Assembly: GCA_937922105.1 (NCBI GenBank)
Contig: CAKZVN010000150.1
Span: 1-7,534, forward strand
Direction: 5' to 3'
DNA length: 7,534 nucleotides
Origin: an uncultured Litorilinea sp.
Lineage (GTDB): Bacteria; Chloroflexota; Anaerolineae; Caldilineales; Caldilineaceae
The position numbers were made by a program, and so were the translations under genes. Positions 5,715 through 7,534 of this stretch are shown piece after piece (within the stretch, counting starts at the first letter, position 1; every line of letters begins with the position of its first letter). The notes under the pieces are model-generated. The model was not told the origin of the DNA, made no database searches, and saw only the letters and a program-made list of their open reading frames with translations.

Positions 5715-5730
5715 TGGGCATCTGGGCATC
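5715..5730. repeat. 8-bp perfect tandem duplication causing the toxin frameshift
   Basis: TGGGCATC is present twice without a gap (5715-5722 and 5723-5730), or GATGCCCA twice on the coding strand. It sits directly after the conserved TQD motif of the PIN domain. Eight bases are not a multiple of three, so the frame changes here. Confidence 0.92.
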
Positions 5731-6094
5731 CTGGGTGATCAGTTGTGCGCCATGCGCGCGTGCCGTCGCCAGCAGAATGCTGTCGGTGAGCGGAAGGCGA
5801 TACTGCTGGGCTAACAACACAGCCTCCAGCGCCAACTGACCATCAATCTCCACCACTCGCCCATCCATCATCTGAGCAATTGCCTGGTAGGCTTCGTCCT
5901 CATTCCGCTGTTGCAAAACGCGCCGGAACACTTCATAGAAATTGATCGGCGAAACCAGCAGGTGCTCGACATCGCGAATTGCCGCCGCATAGACATCCAG
6001 ATGTTGTCCACGCGCAAAATACTCAAGCCAGACCGACGAGTCAAGCAAGCGCATAATTTCTGTCACATATCCCTGGGCCTACGCCATTTGTAGA

Positions 6095-6319
6095 TTACTT
6101 GTCATCGTCCTCTATCGTTGTGTCAATCCCATTGAGAAACCCCTGTGCCTCTTCCGGCGACAAAAGAGGGACCAACTCCAAACGATTGCCGACGGGTATC
6201 ACACGATACTGCTGTCCAGGTGAGATTCCCAGCGAATACAGATAGTCTGCAGGAATCACCAGACCTGCATCTGCTGAAACCGAAATCTTGAGAAACTCTC
6301 TGTGCGCTAGAGCTTTCAT
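6095..6319 (-). CDS. vapB: AbrB/MazE-like antitoxin (VapB type)
   Basis: This encodes a 74-residue protein. Residues about 9-48 (FLKISVSADAG, LVIPADYLYSLGISPG, QYRVIPVGNRLELVPL) match the swapped-hairpin AbrB/SpoVT DNA-binding fold: the first strand, then 'IPADYL' in place of the usual 'IPxxxR', then the GISPGQ turn. The acidic C-terminal tail (IDTTIEDDDK) would be the toxin-neutralising part. Such antitoxins bind and inhibit the PIN RNase encoded next and repress their own operon. ATG 6319 (MKAL) is preferred over ATG 6343 because AAGGGGGAT sits at ideal spacing before it. The region is less GC-rich than its neighbours (32 G+C in the 60 bases 6121-6180), consistent with horizontal acquisition. 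Since the toxin is frameshifted, the antitoxin may now be orphaned. Confidence 0.8.
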   Translation of the reverse strand: MKALAHREFLKISVSADAGLVIPADYLYSLGISPGQQYRVIPVGNRLELVPLLSPEEAQGFLNGIDTTIEDDDK

Positions 6320-6370
6320 GCCATCCCCCTTCGTTTTTGCCATGGGCATACCGGTTACGGTGGTTGTTTC

Positions 6371-7534
6371 CTACTCCTCCAGATTCGGGCGTAGCCAGCG
6401 TTCTACTTCGGCGATGCTCATCCCTTTGCGCGCGGCGTAGTCCGCGACCTGGTCCGCGGCAATGCGACCCACGCTGAAATAGGTTGCGTCCGGGTGGGCC
6501 AAGTAAAAGCCGCTTACCGCTGCCGTGGGCGTCATCGCGCAGGATTCCGTCAGGTGCAGGTCAATGGTCTCCTCGACACGGAGCAAACGGAAGAGCGTGC
6601 GCTTCTCGCTGTGATCGGGGCAGGCCGGGTAACCCGGCGCAGGGCGGATGCCGCGGTAGCGCTCGCGGATCAAGTCCTCGTGGCTCAGGGCCTCGTCGGG
6701 CGCGTACCCCCACAGATGCTTGCGAACCTCCTCGTGCATCAGTTCCGCCAGCGCCTCGGCTAGCCGGTCCGCCAACGCCTTGACCATGATCGCGCTGTAG
6801 TCGTCGTGCTCGGCGTGATAGTGAGCCACCAATTCGTCCACCCCGATACCTGCGGTGACGGCGAAGACGCCTGCGTAGTCCGCTACGCCGCTCTCCACCG
6901 GCGCCACAAAATCCGCCAGCGAGAAGCAAGGGCGCCCCTCCCCGCGGTCGCTTTGTTGGCGCAGCATGGGGAAAGTGGCGGCGACCTCGCGGCGCGTATC
7001 GTCGCGCCAGAAGACCAGGTCGTCGCCTACGCTGTTGGCAGCGAAGAGACCAATCACCGCGCGTGCGGTCAAGCGGCTGTGCGCGATGATTTCATCCAGC
7101 ATAGTCTGGGCGTCGGCATAGAGCTTGCGCGCCTCGGCGCCCTTGACCGGGTCGCTGAGCAGCGCCGGGTAGGCCCCGCGCAATTCCCAGGCATGAAAGA
7201 ACGGCCCCCAGTCAATCTTCTCGGCAATCGTGCCCAGGTTGATGCGGTCGTAGACATGCACGCCCAAATGGGCCGGGCGCACGATGTCCACCGTTGTCCA
7301 GTCGCAGCGAAAACGGCGTTGTCGGGCCGTTGCCAAGTCCAGCAACGGTTGGCGCCCGCGGCCCGATTGGTGCACTTCGCGCAGGCGGCGGTACTCGGCC
7401 TTGACTGCCGCGGCATAGGCGGCACGCGCCGCCGGGTTGACCAGTTTCTCCACCACCCCCACGCTGCGTGACGCGTCCTGCACATGCACCACCGGTCCGG
7501 CGTAATGGGGATCGATCTTGACTGCGGAGTGGAT
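6371..7534 (-). CDS. metH: Cobalamin-dependent methionine synthase, C-terminal part (N-terminus off the right edge)
   Basis: The reading frame stays open from the right edge at 7534 to TAG 6373-6371, giving 387 visible residues. The first visible residues include HSAVKIDPHY, AGPVVHV and DASRSVG, the linker from the cobalamin domain into the reactivation domain of MetH. The rest is the S-adenosylmethionine-binding activation domain (Pfam Met_synt_B12). It shows IRPAPGYPACPDHSEK near 6602-6650, the typical AdoMet and cofactor-contact motif, and ends in WLRPNLEE. The enzyme transfers a methyl group from methyltetrahydrofolate via cobalamin to homocysteine, giving methionine in the cytoplasm. When cobalamin oxidises, this domain remethylates it using AdoMet and a reductant. 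The homocysteine-, folate- and B12-binding domains must lie to the right of the window, as would any cobalamin or SAM riboswitch. The antitoxin gene begins 51 bases downstream on the same strand. Confidence 0.97.
   Translation of the reverse strand: MHSAVKIDPHYAGPVVHVQDASRSVGVVEKLVNPAARAAYAAAVKAEYRRLREVHQSGRGRQPLLDLATARQRRFRCDWTTVDIVRPAHLGVHVYDRINLGTIAEKIDWGPFFHAWELRGAYPALLSDPVKGAEARKLYADAQTMLDEIIAHSRLTARAVIGLFAANSVGDDLVFWRDDTRREVAATFPMLRQQSDRGEGRPCFSLADFVAPVESGVADYAGVFAVTAGIGVDELVAHYHAEHDDYSAIMVKALADRLAEALAELMHEEVRKHLWGYAPDEALSHEDLIRERYRGIRPAPGYPACPDHSEKRTLFRLLRVEETIDLHLTESCAMTPTAAVSGFYLAHPDATYFSVGRIAADQVADYAARKGMSIAEVERWLRPNLEE

Larger units (their letters stand above)
5599..6066 (-). pseudogene. 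vapC: PIN-domain ribonuclease toxin (VapC), frameshifted near the 3' end
   Basis: This reads as a VapC-type RNase: first acid Asp9 in LLDSSVWLEYF, Glu45 in INFYEVFRR, Asp95 in LPLTDSILLATARAHGA and Asp113 in LITQD. These four acids normally bind the metal that cuts RNA. After Ala114 the frame is shifted by an exact 8-bp tandem duplication (5715-5730). Read without one copy, it continues HFREIPGVLYYPK and ends at TAA 5662-5660, giving a standard 132-residue VapC tail. As written, it instead carries about 41 unrelated, basic residues to a stop at 5599. All four acids precede the shift, so some activity could survive, but the final strand is lost. I start at GTG 6066, which has AGGGAT nearby; ATG 6054 (MRLLDSS) is the alternative. 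The partner antitoxin gene lies 28 bases upstream. A sequencing or assembly error cannot be ruled out. Confidence 0.85.

Overview
The window is GC-rich (about 60-65% by eye) bacterial chromosome with tightly packed protein-coding genes and no RNA gene, CRISPR array or insertion sequence that I can see. The mix suggests a Chloroflexota-like or other deep-branching GC-rich bacterium: a split, heterodimeric-type lycopene cyclase, a cobalamin-dependent methionine synthase, an APH(6)-type kinase and a SelA-like PLP enzyme. This placement is tentative because no marker gene is present.

Left part (1-928, minus strand): the start of a zinc-ribbon plus single-membrane-helix protein runs off the left edge. 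It has a good sigma70-type promoter. Upstream of it lies a small GlsB/YeaQ-type stress membrane protein. Between them are a hairpin and about 235 bases without a gene.

Middle plus-strand block (1120-3604): two adjacent genes of about 110 codons encode the two halves of a carotenoid (lycopene) cyclase. No other carotenoid gene is nearby, and a repeated dyad sits in their leader. A stand-alone PAS-domain protein follows, with its own extended -10 promoter and a GC-only hairpin at the predicted 5' end of its mRNA. Then comes a SelA/DgaE-like PLP enzyme with the catalytic lysine but no selenocysteine genes around it.

Right part (7534-3662, minus strand): the C-terminal part of methionine synthase MetH enters from the right edge. 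It is followed by an AbrB-type antitoxin and a PIN-domain (VapC) toxin, then a 37-codon small ORF, an Asp-nucleophile alpha/beta hydrolase and an APH(6)/hydroxyurea-kinase-like phosphotransferase. The last two are 18 bases apart and probably form one unit.

The most noteworthy observation is that the PIN toxin gene is frameshifted near its 3' end by an exact 8-bp tandem duplication. Removing one copy restores a canonical VapC C-terminus and a stop 60 bases earlier. A separate exact 15-bp tandem duplication lies in the altered tail. I did not find a clearly new multi-gene system. The SelA-like enzyme, the isolated split cyclase with the PAS gene, and the hydrolase-kinase pair are the best leads on unknown function.
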